Source of the DNA: CAMDPA01 sp965223035
GTDB lineage: Bacteria > Pseudomonadota > Alphaproteobacteria > Rhizobiales > Hyphomicrobiaceae
Direction of reading: 5' to 3'
Length of the DNA: 64,000 nt
Assembly: GCA_965223035.1 (NCBI GenBank)
Contig: OZ244980.1
Span: 186,001-250,000, forward strand
The notes below the pieces were generated by a model. The model worked only from the letters and a program-made list of their open reading frames with translations. It had not been told where the DNA came from and did not search any database. Made by a program: the position numbers and the translations under genes. Of the stretch, positions 25,423-35,219 are shown one piece after another (position 1 is the stretch's first letter; each line of letters begins with the position of its first letter).

Positions 25423-27009
25423 TCACCTACCCCTTGCCGTCGATCGCGAGGATACCCGAGGCGCTCGTAGCATCAAGAGTTGAGCCAAAAAAGCGAACGG
25501 GAGTACGCGTAGCATTCCGGTGATTGCCGGCCCGAAAGCGGTCGGAATTAAAACCAGGGTTTGAATGGCGCTGAAATAGATAACGAGCCCTCCTGGGCCC
25601 GATCGTGCCACCCCTTCGAACAGGATGGCCTGCAGAAAACCGAGAAACATAAAGCCGAGCACTACACCGGCAAGACCGCTAGCCATGTACAGCTGTGCGA
25701 TTGGACCCATGCCGACCGAGGTCGTACTGTCATGCCATTTGCCGAGAACGTGTTGGTTGAACCAGATGCCGGTTGAGTAACTTCCCTTATCACTCCAAAG
25801 CAGGCGCGGAACAAAAGCCAGGATCGGCGCTAGGTAAATGCTTTCCTTAAGCCAGTCACTGAACATCTGTTCGACTTGGCCATTCTGGGCATAGGCGACG
25901 CCAACCGAGGTCAAACCAAGCAAGTCAAGTCGCGAAATGATTTGAGTTGTGCGTGAGATACTGCTGTCGTGGGTATAAAGCTCTTTCTGTTCCATGGATT
26001 TGTTGAGAGCCTCGGTCAGGCTTCCAATGCTCATCTCCCCGCGGAGGTCATTTTTTGCGAGATAGGCGCGGAATGGCTCCACGACCTCGTACGCGGCAAG
26101 GAGCGCAAGAAATCCGCCGAAAATATAGACCATGCCGATCCGTTGCGTTGCCACGAAACGCGCGAGCAAGACGATCAAAAACGGCATGATGATTTGGGAC
26201 TTGAAGCCCGATAGTGCGCCGAAGAGGATGTGGAGCCCCCCGAGCATCAGGCATGCCACACCAAAACCCCAAGTTGCCTGACCAGCAGCGCGACGCTCGA
26301 AATAGCGAGTCAGGATCAGAAAAAACGACAGTGTCCCTGCCGCGAGGCTCAGCCGGAGGATTTCGAGGATAGTGATGTTCGCGTGCCGTGCCGCGTGGCT
26401 CCCGGCCATGCCGAAAATACCAAGGCCGATCGCGACAACGACGAGCCCGAAATAGGCAGCCTGAATGATAATAACCAGCTCAAATCGGGGCGCGAAGGTC
26501 TTGCGGATTGATGGCGCTTGCATCAGCCAACGGCGTATCGGTCGCGCCGCCGCTCGGCTGGCGTAATACGCACGCCACATGACGAAGGCTGCCAACCATG
26601 CCAGAAAGATGGCGTTCGTCAGCGACTCTGGGTCGCCGCCCTGATAGATGACGAAACGCTCAAGGATCCAAGGATCGAGTAGCGTGCCGGAAACACCTAG
26701 TGCGTAGGCGAATAGAAAGTGAAAGACCGAAGCGAGGAAGGGCGGCGCGAGAAGGCCAAATGCGTCGGAGCGTGCTAAATGCACCTGACATTCGATAAGC
26801 AGGTAGATGAGAAACCCGGCGGTGGCGAGGTGAAGATGTGCACGCCCCGTTTCTTCGGCATTGATGGCCGCTTGCCCGTTGATGATTGCAAGGCTGCCGA
26901 ATAGCACCGTGAGCCCGACGCGGGCAAGCCGCAACGCTGACGCTCGACGGGCTGGGCTGGCCAGCCGTCGCATCGGCGTTGTTGGATGCGTTGGCCAGGT
27001 CGCGGTCAT
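25423..27009 (-). CDS. Wzy-like polymerase / oligosaccharide repeat unit membrane protein
   Basis: The 528-residue product is a polytopic membrane protein with about 10-12 hydrophobic segments and a long hydrophilic loop near 320-400 (LRGEMSIGSLTEALNKSMEQ, then TTQIISRLDLLGLTSVGVAY). This layout fits O-antigen or exopolysaccharide polymerases, which are poorly conserved in sequence, so the assignment rests on topology and context. ATG 27009 overlaps the previous stop as ATGA, and the next gene begins one base past its stop. A second polymerase/ligase-like protein is at 40282. Confidence 0.72.
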   Translation of the reverse strand: MTATWPTHPTTPMRRLASPARRASALRLARVGLTVLFGSLAIINGQAAINAEETGRAHLHLATAGFLIYLLIECQVHLARSDAFGLLAPPFLASVFHFLFAYALGVSGTLLDPWILERFVIYQGGDPESLTNAIFLAWLAAFVMWRAYYASRAAARPIRRWLMQAPSIRKTFAPRFELVIIIQAAYFGLVVVAIGLGIFGMAGSHAARHANITILEILRLSLAAGTLSFFLILTRYFERRAAGQATWGFGVACLMLGGLHILFGALSGFKSQIIMPFLIVLLARFVATQRIGMVYIFGGFLALLAAYEVVEPFRAYLAKNDLRGEMSIGSLTEALNKSMEQKELYTHDSSISRTTQIISRLDLLGLTSVGVAYAQNGQVEQMFSDWLKESIYLAPILAFVPRLLWSDKGSYSTGIWFNQHVLGKWHDSTTSVGMGPIAQLYMASGLAGVVLGFMFLGFLQAILFEGVARSGPGGLVIYFSAIQTLVLIPTAFGPAITGMLRVLPFAFLAQLLMLRAPRVSSRSTARGR

Positions 27010-28124
27010 GCATCGTGCCCCGTCAGTGCTGGCCGCCAATTCGCGGCCGGTAGCGGATAGCTGTCGGAACCGCCTTGCACGATGTTCAAAAGCTGCGTCA
27101 GTCGCACTGCGTAAGTGTGGTCTCGCTTGGCCCGCGCGTGCCCGGCGGCTGCAATTGCGCGGCGCTCGTCGTCGGCGGCGAGGTAGTGGTCGAGCTTGCG
27201 ATCGAGGTCATCGAAATCGTCGAAGGTCACGAGTTCACGACCGATCTGAAACAGGTCCCCGAGGCCGGGTTTCCAATCAGTAATCTGGAACCCGCCGGCT
27301 CCACAAATCTCAAAAGTCCTAACGTTGGTGCCCGCAATTTCGGATGGGTTGAGCGTGTTCAGTACGATCTTTGCCCCACGGAAGGCGCGCACTTTGTCGG
27401 CATGAGCAACGAACTGGTTCTGCACCATTCGTTCGACCCCGCCAAGGTCCATCCAGAGTGGCGCAGGCAGCCCCCAGATCTTGACATGGCGCTTGGTCAA
27501 TCGCTGAAAGAGGGCGACCCGATAAGCATATAGATTACCAGCGGTGCAAATGTCCGCTGAATAGGTTGGGTTACCCGTCGGTCCATCAGCTTCCGCACCG
27601 ATCGCCATCCGTTCGCCGAGAGCAAGAGACGTCGGACTATAACATTCTGGCATGTATCGCGCGGGTTTGCCGAGCTTACGATGGATGAGATCGACGACGT
27701 AAGGGTCCTTCAGGAACAACAGGTCGTAGGGCGCATTTAGAAACATATGCCGCTGGAAGCTCCAGATCGGGTCTGGGTACCAAAGGACGAGCGGCGCCTT
27801 TGTCGCGCGTTTCAGGGCGGTTGCCTCGGTAGCGCTCAGGTAGTCGTGTGTCGACAATACGAGATCGATGCCACCAGCGCGCTCCGCTAGCGCGACGAGC
27901 GCACGCGCGTGCCCGCCCCTTCCGAGCGATCGATTAATCTGCGACAGCATCTGCGAAACGTTCTGGCGCGCCCGATTGATGTAAAAGCGGGTGCGCGAGC
28001 CGAAGGCTATCAACTTAGGTCCAGGATCGAAACGGACAACCCCATGGCCCAATCGTTCCAGCTCGTCGGCAACAAAGCTTGCGAACGCTTCTTCGTAGTA
28101 ACGGCCAATAACCAGGATTTTCAT
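27006..28124 (-). CDS. CgeB-like glycosyltransferase
   Basis: The 372-residue protein starts MKILVIGRYYEEAFASFVAD and has the features of CgeB/DUF3880 transferases: PLVLWYPDPIWSFQRHMFLN, DLLFLKDPYVVDLIHRKLGK, ARYMPECYSP, FRGAKIVLNTLNPSEI and NVRTFEICGAGGFQITDW. It overlaps its upstream methyltransferase and its downstream polymerase by four bases each, so the three are coupled. The donor sugar is not predictable. Confidence 0.86.
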   Translation of the reverse strand: MKILVIGRYYEEAFASFVADELERLGHGVVRFDPGPKLIAFGSRTRFYINRARQNVSQMLSQINRSLGRGGHARALVALAERAGGIDLVLSTHDYLSATEATALKRATKAPLVLWYPDPIWSFQRHMFLNAPYDLLFLKDPYVVDLIHRKLGKPARYMPECYSPTSLALGERMAIGAEADGPTGNPTYSADICTAGNLYAYRVALFQRLTKRHVKIWGLPAPLWMDLGGVERMVQNQFVAHADKVRAFRGAKIVLNTLNPSEIAGTNVRTFEICGAGGFQITDWKPGLGDLFQIGRELVTFDDFDDLDRKLDHYLAADDERRAIAAAGHARAKRDHTYAVRLTQLLNIVQGGSDSYPLPAANWRPALTGHDA

Positions 28125-29125
28125 GGCTTCTCTGCCACTATCGTCATGCAGCGGGCGTGGCGTCTTGGCATGAGGCGACCGACCGTGGAGTCAATCGCGG
28201 CAAGACCAACGAGGTAGGGGAGGCGACCAGGGCCGTTTGTCATCGCAGCCGCGAGCTTTGCGATTCGCCCGCTGATGCCGGGCCACTGAGCAAGCTTCTG
28301 CCATACCGAGTTGCCCAGGACCGGCGTCGTCTCATGGTAATCCTCGCGCACAATGCGAAAACCAGCCGTTGTGAAGTGTTCCAGGTTGGCATCTACAGTC
28401 TCGTAGCCGAGATGCCCGTCGCCATCGAGGAACAAGGCCTGGTAGCGCTCCGGGTCGGCTCGGCGAAACCGCGAAATTACGGCATTGTCGGTTGCAACGT
28501 CGAAGAAGAACACGATGGAGCCCCCGGGACGCAGCACGCGATGGGTCTCCGACAGCAAGGTGCGTTTCTGATCGACAGTAAGATGCTCGAATAGGAATGA
28601 ACTGATGACGGCATCGACGCTGGCGTCGGGCAGCGGCATGCGAGATGCGTCGCACTGAACAACATGGGCATAGTGCTCAGCAGCAAGGCGAAGGCCGGTT
28701 GCCGACAGATCGATGCCGATCATCTCGTAGCGCTGTCCGAACCAGGCAATGCCGCCCGCACAGCCGATTTCGACAACTTTTGCGCCAGGCATCACCCGCG
28801 CCGCCACGGTGGTCGAATAACCCTGATGGACAACACGAATGGGCAGCGTCGCGAGTAACCCATCGTTGGTTGGCACGTATCGCGTCCGGTTGTTGTATTT
28901 TCCTTCGTAGAAGGGGTCAGCGCTGGAAAGGAACGAGACCACTGGCGCCGCAATGCGCCCGACCGTGCCGTGTGCAGCGCAAACGAGACGATCGCCCTCC
29001 TGCCTCAACGCTTCCCGGCAGGTCGGACAGCAGTAAAGGTCAATGCTCGTGCCGTCAGCTGCACCTGGCAAAGGGCTGGGTCCCGCAAATCCGCCGGTTG
29101 CAAAGGCCTGGACTTCAGCGACCAT
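28121..29125 (-). CDS. Class I SAM methyltransferase with zinc-ribbon-like N-terminus
   Basis: This 334-residue protein has a small N-terminal cysteine module (YCCPTCREAL...LVCAAHG), typical of methyltransferases that carry a Trm112-like ribbon, then a Methyltransf_11 core: VVEIGCAGGIAWFGQ, MIGIDLSATGLRLA, CDASRMPLPDASVDAVISSF and VLRPGGSIVFFFD. ATG 29125 is preferred to 29164 because GAGGAG lies about eight bases upstream. It leads a four-gene operon with two CgeB-like transferases and the polymerase, so a sugar is the likely substrate. Confidence 0.87.
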   Translation of the reverse strand: MVAEVQAFATGGFAGPSPLPGAADGTSIDLYCCPTCREALRQEGDRLVCAAHGTVGRIAAPVVSFLSSADPFYEGKYNNRTRYVPTNDGLLATLPIRVVHQGYSTTVAARVMPGAKVVEIGCAGGIAWFGQRYEMIGIDLSATGLRLAAEHYAHVVQCDASRMPLPDASVDAVISSFLFEHLTVDQKRTLLSETHRVLRPGGSIVFFFDVATDNAVISRFRRADPERYQALFLDGDGHLGYETVDANLEHFTTAGFRIVREDYHETTPVLGNSVWQKLAQWPGISGRIAKLAAAMTNGPGRLPYLVGLAAIDSTVGRLMPRRHARCMTIVAEKP

Positions 29126-29337
29126 CGCGTCTCTCCTCTCGGCTCCAGGGTTGGCTCTGATCAATTGTCTTTGCGGGCATGCACCGCCGTTGGCGGGCGA
29201 ACAGGTTGGGCTTGGCCCACACTCCCGCGCGATCTATGCGTTGCGATGACCGTACGGGCCGAACCGGCGCGGCGGGCCAAGCGGGACCGGACCGCGGCCC
29301 TCCTGGCAGAGAAGCGGCAAGCCTTCGATGGATGCGA

Positions 29338-29555
29338 TCATCTCGCGTAGCGCCGTCCGGCATGAAAGAAGCGGAGGTGGATGCGATCCATCGAGCCATT
29401 CTCGGCAAACTGGAACGCGCCGCGCGCAAGCCGTCCGCTACTGCAACACTTTGGCACCGCGATCTGCACATATCCATCAGGTGCCAATACGGGGACGAGT
29501 TTGCGGATAAATCAGGCCAGATCGCGCAGGTGCTCCGGGACGTGCGAGAACCTCA
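29338..29555 (-). pseudogene. Remnant of a SAM methyltransferase
   Basis: The minus-strand frame reads FSHVPEHLRDLA, then a TGA, then FIRKLVPVLAPDGYVQIAVP, CCSSGRLARGAFQFAENGSM and DRIHLRFFHAGRRYAR. This matches the second half of class I methyltransferases (ehl.Dp..l...lLkpgG...i.vPN...lDrtHLRFF). An internal stop and the absence of the SAM-binding motif I show it is dead. The rest of 29126-29743 holds nothing else I can identify. Confidence 0.6.
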
Positions 29556-29743
29556 CCCGGTCGAGCCGCTGCCGGCCACTGAGTGGCACGATGCGGTGGG
29601 TGGCGAGTGGAGGAACCGGGCGGGGAGCGGGATGGTTCCAGCTAAGACTGAAACGCTGTAGCGTGTGGCGACAGGGGTCGGTGCCATTGAAACATCATCC
29701 ACGTTGCCGTCGTCCTGTGGATTTGGGCCATCTGCGATCCAGC

Positions 29744-30727
29744 TCAGGTCAGGGCGGCAGCTTGTCTGGTCCACCAGTCCAGATCCCTGGGCGGGCGCGT
29801 AGTCCGGCGATACCGCCGGGCGCGGTGGAGTAGCCGCCGTTCGCGCGCGATGGTCGACCAACCGGTAAGCGACGGTCCAACTGCGAGCCTACCAAACAGC
29901 CACAAAAGAATCGGTGATGTCGCCGGATCGCGAACCACACCTGATGCCAAGGTGCGCGCCGCCGGCCACAGGTGCAGCACCGCCCAAAGGTCGGCGAGAC
30001 GGCGTAGGCCAGGTTCGTCGCGTCGGCGAAGGTAGTCCAGCGAGGCCACGAGCCGTCTCATCCCGCGGACACTGCCTTGCGTTTTAGCATCTTGCCCAGG
30101 ATGGCAGCCCTGCGCGATCGCGCCCGGGGGCAACAGCACCGTGTCGCCCCGCGCGGCTGCAATGGAGCCGACCACCAAGTCAGCTGAAATGTTCGTCCGC
30201 CAGGCTCGCGGATCGCGCTCGACGGCATCGGCGCGCAGCATCATGTGCGATGGCGAGCCGAGCAGCCAGCCATGGAAAAAACAAGCATCTTGTAGTGCAC
30301 GCGTCGACAACCGCAGCGGGCGCTTCGCCGTATATAACAGCTGACGTGTCCCCGACGCCTCATCTACAAATACGGGCGCCGCCCAAACCACCGTTACGCC
30401 CGGCTCGACTGCCGCGGCATAAGCTGCAAGCCCACCGGGCAGTAGGAAATCGTCGGCTTGTATGAACTTGATCCAGGGCTTGCTGGCGAAGCTCAGCGCA
30501 TGAAGATGATTTTCCCACAGTCCTAGATTGCGATCGTTCTCCAAAACGGTCAGCCGTGGGTCGGAAAAGGCAGCGAGCGCCTCCACCGTCCCGTCACCAC
30601 CCCGGTCGTCGGTGACGATGATCTCGCCGGCACCGCTATGTAGCGCTGATCTGACTGCCCGCACCGCTTTGTCCCGATAGCGGTAGGTCGGGATCAGAAC
30701 TGAAATGTCGCTTTCTGGTATCGGCAC
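29744..30727 (-). CDS. Family 2 glycosyltransferase
   Basis: The protein has a GT-A core: DISVLIPTYRYRDKAVRAV, GEIIVTDDRGGDGTVEAL, LTVLENDRNLGLWENHLHAL and FIQADDFLLPGG (metal-binding region). I start at GTG 30727 because GGAG precedes it by seven bases and the family begins right there; the frame is open to ATG 30877, where no ribosome binding site is seen and the added 50 residues look unconserved. It follows two GT4 genes on the same strand and probably adds another sugar. Confidence 0.87.
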   Translation of the reverse strand: MPIPESDISVLIPTYRYRDKAVRAVRSALHSGAGEIIVTDDRGGDGTVEALAAFSDPRLTVLENDRNLGLWENHLHALSFASKPWIKFIQADDFLLPGGLAAYAAAVEPGVTVVWAAPVFVDEASGTRQLLYTAKRPLRLSTRALQDACFFHGWLLGSPSHMMLRADAVERDPRAWRTNISADLVVGSIAAARGDTVLLPPGAIAQGCHPGQDAKTQGSVRGMRRLVASLDYLRRRDEPGLRRLADLWAVLHLWPAARTLASGVVRDPATSPILLWLFGRLAVGPSLTGWSTIARERRLLHRARRYRRTTRPPRDLDWWTRQAAALT

Positions 30728-30901
30728 GTCAATGCTCCAAGGCGCCGCCCGCGGCGTCAGAGTGTTTGGACCAGATCCGGTCGCCCGGCCCGTTGGGCCA
30801 CTTATTGGAAGATCCGTTGCCTCACCGAAGCAGCCTGTTATCGGCCAGTGCGCCAAACTCAAAAATGCGTAGGGCATATGAGGTGAGTGACATCGCCGAA
30901 C

Positions 30902-32179
30902 TCATGCATCGAGCCGGCGGCGGCGTCTGGCCTTATTGATTGCGCGCCGCAACCCAACGGCGCACTCGTGATAGCTCCAGCGGCTGATGCGATCGCGGCT
31001 TGCCGCGCCGTAACGTTGGCGCAGCTTAGCGTTGGTGAGCAGTGGGCGCAGCGAATCGGCGAGACCGGAGATGTCGCGCGCCGGGAAGGTCGCCCCGTTC
31101 ACGCCCGGCTTGACCAAGTCGTCCGCGCATCCAATCTCTTCGGATAACACCACGGGCAGCCCTGCGCACATCGCCTCATTCACGACCAGGCCCCATGGTT
31201 CGTTCTCAGAAGGCAAAACGAACACGTCAGCGGCTGCGTAGACATTGGGCAATTCGGACTGGTTGACAAAACCGCGAAAGATCACGTCGGCTTCGAGACC
31301 ATGTTGCGAGACCTGTTTGCGAAGCGCCGCCTCGAGGACACCGGAGCCGACCATGACGAGAGCCGCCTGCAGGCCTTCAGCCCGCAAGCGAGCGAACGCG
31401 TCTATGAGGTCGTGCGGGCGCTTGCGCTCGTCCAGTTTCGACGCATAGAGAATCGCCGGGCGTTCATCGCCCAGACCCAAGGCAGTACGAGTTGTCTGAC
31501 GCTGCGCGCCGGCCCTTGCAGATGCAGCTATAAAGCGCTCATTGTCGACAGTGTACGGCATCAGTTCGATGCGGTCGGGCGCAACGCCCATCGCCTCATA
31601 ATAGCTCCGATTTGCGGCGCCGATGGCCAGAAAGCCGTCGAATGCGCCGTACCATGATTTGAGAATTGGTGTGCGCAGCGTTTGCCGCCACGAGGAGCGA
31701 ACCAGCCGTAAATGCGTTTCCGCGCGCGCAAACACCGGGGTGCGAGTCCCGAGCGCTGCGGCGAGGGCTACGTGGTGGGCAGCGAGGTTGTGTCCGTGGA
31801 TTACCAGCGCGTCGAAGCGGCCGCGGCGGATGGCGGGCCAAAGCTCTGGTGCCACCATCGAGAAGAACCCGCCAATACGACGGCGTGAAGCGGCGTCACC
31901 CATGAATTGGCTTTGGTAACCTTCCATCAGGTCGATATCCCAGGTGACGGATCGTTGGAAACCGGGATCCATGCCACCCTTCAGCGAAAAGTCGGCAAGG
32001 TAGAGCGCCGTAATGTCCAGACCGCAATTCTGCGTCAAATAGGCGTAAAGCGGTGCGAAGTATTGGATCGGGTGGGTGTTGACGAAAGCAACGCGGTAGG
32101 TGGGAAGGTGCTCAGGCGCGGCCATCGCCGTGCCCTGATTATCGCGAGTTTCGCATATTTTTCGAGTAGCGTGGGTCAT
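30902..32179 (-). CDS. Family 4 glycosyltransferase
   Basis: This 425-residue GT-B enzyme has FVNTHPIQYFAPLYAYLTQN near the N-terminus, LVIHGHNLAAHHVALAAALG, LLYASKLDERKRPHDLIDAF-like donor-domain start (ILYASKLDERKRPHDLIDAF), and SENEPWGLVVNEAMCAGLPV, the E-x7-E motif. ATG 32179 overlaps the preceding stop as ATGA, so it is coupled to the gene at 32176. The cytoplasmic sugar-transfer role is inferred from the family. Confidence 0.92.
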   Translation of the reverse strand: MTHATRKICETRDNQGTAMAAPEHLPTYRVAFVNTHPIQYFAPLYAYLTQNCGLDITALYLADFSLKGGMDPGFQRSVTWDIDLMEGYQSQFMGDAASRRRIGGFFSMVAPELWPAIRRGRFDALVIHGHNLAAHHVALAAALGTRTPVFARAETHLRLVRSSWRQTLRTPILKSWYGAFDGFLAIGAANRSYYEAMGVAPDRIELMPYTVDNERFIAASARAGAQRQTTRTALGLGDERPAILYASKLDERKRPHDLIDAFARLRAEGLQAALVMVGSGVLEAALRKQVSQHGLEADVIFRGFVNQSELPNVYAAADVFVLPSENEPWGLVVNEAMCAGLPVVLSEEIGCADDLVKPGVNGATFPARDISGLADSLRPLLTNAKLRQRYGAASRDRISRWSYHECAVGLRRAINKARRRRRLDA

Positions 32180-33309
32180 TGCGCAGCTGCCTGGTGCGGT
32201 GCCAAGGCTCGAGCGGCGGTGGGAAACAGCCGGTCGAGCACGCAGGCGATTCTGTGTTCGAACGCCGCTCTACCGAAGCGATCCCGGGCGGCTCGAGAAA
32301 GCGCCATTCGGTCGGGAGCTGGTCGGGCCAACAGGTCGGCGAGGGCAGAAGGAAAGGCGTCCTGTGAAACACAGGTGCCGAGTGCGCCGTGACCGAGTGC
32401 GTCGGGCGCTCCGCCAAGCGCAAGGCCAACAGTTGGGGTGCCACATGCCATGGCTTCGACGAAGGCAATGCCAAACCCCTCACCGCTGGACGGCATCGCA
32501 TAGACGTCAGCCGCACGATAAAGGTCTGGAAGCCGAGCGGTCGGCACACGACCCAGAAACCGGACCTGCGCTCCCACACCGTGGGCTTCGGCGAGTGTCC
32601 TCAATCGTTCCTGGTCCGCGCCTTCACCGGCGATAAAATAGAGCAGTTTCCGATTGTCTGCCCGCAACTGAGGCAGGAGCGAAATCACGCGGTCGTGCCC
32701 CTTATGACGCTGGCGAGCGTCAAGTCGGCTTACGGTCAACAAGACCGTTTCATCGCTAAGCCCGAATGATCGCCGCGCCGCAACGCGGTCCCCGACGCTG
32801 AACGCCTCGTCGACGGTATTATAGACGACGGCGGTGCTTTCCGATGCCAGCTTAGTGGCGGCCAATACCCGCTTGGCCGTATCGTTGCTGACACACAGGG
32901 CGATGTCGGCGCGCTCCAATCCTTTACGGCGGAAACTCGAGAGTGGGTGCCAGATCTCGATGCCGTGAAGGTGGACTGCCAACTTCGCCCCAGAATATCG
33001 GGCCAGTCGGGCTGCCATCGGCGCCATGAACAGATGGCCGCAATAGATCAGATGCGGTCTTATCGACATGGTAAGGGCCGCGGCGACCGCTGTGTAGGCG
33101 ATTCGGCCGCTTCGCGCCGAATGCTGTCGAATTGGCAATGGCAGGTTTCCCACGGTGTGCGCGGCTAGTCGCGGTAGAATTTCAATGGCGGAAACCCGTC
33201 CTGACCGCGCCAACGCAAGCAGCATGTCCTGGGTGGACCGCGCTATGCCGCCGTAACCGCCGAAAGCATCCGTGGCCAATGCCAGTACCTTCAGTTCCGC
33301 TGTGTCCAT
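32176..33309 (-). CDS. Family 4 glycosyltransferase
   Basis: The 377-residue protein starts with LALATDAFGGYGGIARSTQD, a glycine-rich acceptor-side motif of GT4, and contains KLAVHLHGIEIWHPL, TVSRLDARQRHKGHDRVISL and SSGEGFGIAFVEAMACGTPT. Its position directly upstream of, and coupled to, another GT4 indicates that the two act consecutively on one lipid-linked unit. A UDP-glucuronate decarboxylase gene precedes it by about 90 bases. Confidence 0.92.
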   Translation of the reverse strand: MDTAELKVLALATDAFGGYGGIARSTQDMLLALARSGRVSAIEILPRLAAHTVGNLPLPIRQHSARSGRIAYTAVAAALTMSIRPHLIYCGHLFMAPMAARLARYSGAKLAVHLHGIEIWHPLSSFRRKGLERADIALCVSNDTAKRVLAATKLASESTAVVYNTVDEAFSVGDRVAARRSFGLSDETVLLTVSRLDARQRHKGHDRVISLLPQLRADNRKLLYFIAGEGADQERLRTLAEAHGVGAQVRFLGRVPTARLPDLYRAADVYAMPSSGEGFGIAFVEAMACGTPTVGLALGGAPDALGHGALGTCVSQDAFPSALADLLARPAPDRMALSRAARDRFGRAAFEHRIACVLDRLFPTAARALAPHQAAAQ

Positions 33310-33399
33310 GAAACCAAAGACAGCTGCAAGTTACTGTAGTCTGCCGAACTTCTTTGAGTTTGGAAAGGTTTTTGACCTTCGAGATTTCCGAACCAGAAG

Positions 33400-34374
33400 C
33401 TAGGCAACCATTAGCGTCGCGTTTGCGTTGTCCGACAGGAGGCGATCGAAGTAGCTGATCGTGTGTCGTAGACCTTCGCGAAGGTGGACCGTTGGTTCCC
33501 AACCCAGTTTTTCTCTCGCGAGGGCGATGTCGGGCTGGCGTTGCAACGGATCGTCTTCGGGCAGCGGCGCAAAGGTGATCTTTGATTTCGAGCCAGTCAT
33601 ATCGATCACTGTCTCGGCCAGTTCCTCGATCGTGAACTCGCCCGGGTTGCCGAGGTTTATCGGTCCGGTGACCGAGGAGGGTGTCTCCATCAATCGCACA
33701 AAACCATCAATCAGATCGTCAACGTAGCAAAATGAGCGCGTTTGGTTTCCGTCTCCGTAGACTGTTATGTTCTCGCCCTTGAGCGCTTGGACGATAAAAT
33801 TGGAGACGACCCGGCCGTCGTTGGGGTGCATGCGCGGACCGTAGGTGTTGAATATCCGCGCCACCTTAATATCGAGCCGATGCTGCCGGTGATAGTCGAA
33901 AAACAGTGTCTCGGCGCACCGCTTGCCCTCATCATAACATGACCTGAAACCGATTGGATTGACATTGCCCCAATAGCCTTCAGGCTGCGGATGCACGGTC
34001 GGATCACCATAAACCTCGGAGGTCGAGGCTTGGAATATCCGACAGCGCAATCGCTTGGCAAGGCCGAGCATATTGATCGCGCCGTGCACGCTGGTTTTTG
34101 TCGTCTGTACCGGATCATGCTGATAGTGGATCGGCGAAGCCGGGCAGGCGAGATTGTAAATCTGATCGACTTCCAAATAGAGCGGGAACGTCACGTCGTG
34201 CCGTATCAGCTCAAAACGGGGATGATCGAGTAAATGCAGTATATTGCGCTTTGACCCAGTAAAAAAATTATCGACGCAAAGGACGTCGTGCCCCTCGTCG
34301 AGAAGCCGGTCACATAGGTGAGAGCCTAAGAACCCGGCGCCGCCGGTAACCAGAACAGTTCTTTCTCGACGCAT
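33400..34374 (-). CDS. UDP-glucuronate decarboxylase (UDP-xylose synthase)
   Basis: This 324-residue extended short-chain dehydrogenase converts UDP-glucuronate to UDP-xylose. It shows VLVTGGAGFLGSHLCDRLLD (NAD binding), VDNFFTGSKRNILHL, CPASPIHYQHDPVQTTKTSV, STSEVYGDP, the catalytic SCYDEGKRCAETL (YxxxK) and RIFNTYGPRMHPNDGRVVSN, all typical of UXS. ATG 34374 has GGGGAAAG just before it; the frame runs to 34446. The upstream pathway enzyme, UDP-glucose dehydrogenase, is present only as a broken gene at 37490, so UDP-glucuronate must come from elsewhere if this works. Confidence 0.93.
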   Translation of the reverse strand: MRRERTVLVTGGAGFLGSHLCDRLLDEGHDVLCVDNFFTGSKRNILHLLDHPRFELIRHDVTFPLYLEVDQIYNLACPASPIHYQHDPVQTTKTSVHGAINMLGLAKRLRCRIFQASTSEVYGDPTVHPQPEGYWGNVNPIGFRSCYDEGKRCAETLFFDYHRQHRLDIKVARIFNTYGPRMHPNDGRVVSNFIVQALKGENITVYGDGNQTRSFCYVDDLIDGFVRLMETPSSVTGPINLGNPGEFTIEELAETVIDMTGSKSKITFAPLPEDDPLQRQPDIALAREKLGWEPTVHLREGLRHTISYFDRLLSDNANATLMVA

Positions 34375-34615
34375 AGTCTTTCCCCATCGTGGAATTGGCC
34401 TGACGCTTCGATTATTTCGAGTGGTGAAGATTGTGATCTCCGGCACAGCAGGTGGAAACCATTCAAACTGGCAGCCGGAATACTCCGTGCCTGGGTGCGT
34501 TGTTTGCGCACTTTTTGTAGGCTATGGCGCCACGGATAGCTGGTGCGTTGTTAGAACTCAAACCCGTGTTGCCATCACCATAGGAAGTCAGCTGCATGGC
34601 AAAAGGGCGGTGATA

Positions 34616-35100
34616 TCAGAGGCACCGCGGGGACCATGCCACATGCCCGGCGCGAGCCTCGATCGCTTGAGCGAACTGCTTTTTGTAAATCCAGCTGGCA
34701 CTTACCATCGCCCGTCCGCGTTTTTGCATCTTCATCATTTCACCAGGGTGCTCAACGAACCAGCGCAGCGATCTGGTCAGGCTGTCGATAATTGGAGGAG
34801 CAGCACAGCGCGACTCCAGCGTTCACGCACACTTCGCGCCGCGCGGGCGTGTCACTGGCACACGCGCGAGCGAACCGGAAAGGTAGACGACGTGCGGTTG
34901 GCGCCTTTTGATTTCGGTGCGTCGTGACCGGGTGAAACGCCGTACCATGCTCACGGCGGTCAACTTCTGTCCGCGATTTGTAACAAAGGTTATGTCGTCC
35001 GCGCTGTTCGAAGGGACCGCAAGCACGCTCGAAATCTCGTCTTGGGGTGTCAATATAAAGACTTTGTGACCGCGTGACTTAATCAGGCAGCAGCACGGAT
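34616..35100 (-). pseudogene. Remnant of a GT4 glycosyltransferase, both ends kept
   Basis: Two separated pieces resemble opposite ends of one glycosyltransferase. At about 34855-35085 the frame reads LIKSRGHKVFILTPQDEISS, ADDITFVTNRGQKLTAVSMV and KRRQPHVVY, like the N-terminal GHeVxxlaPxD...rPdvVh region. At 34616-34801 it reads SLTRSLRWFVEHPGEMMKMQ and KRGRAMVSASWIYKKQFAQA, like the extreme C-terminus. The middle 200 or so residues, with the donor site, are gone. The remaining bases from 34375 to 35219 show nothing else. Confidence 0.6.
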
Positions 35101-35219
35101 GATCGGCGGATAAGCTCCCGCGTTGCCGCAATGGACGATCAGTCTCTTGAGCGGTTAGGTCACTTGTAGGCCATTCTCGCTAACCGCCGTTGCCGCCAGT
35201 TCGCTGGCGTAGACCAATT

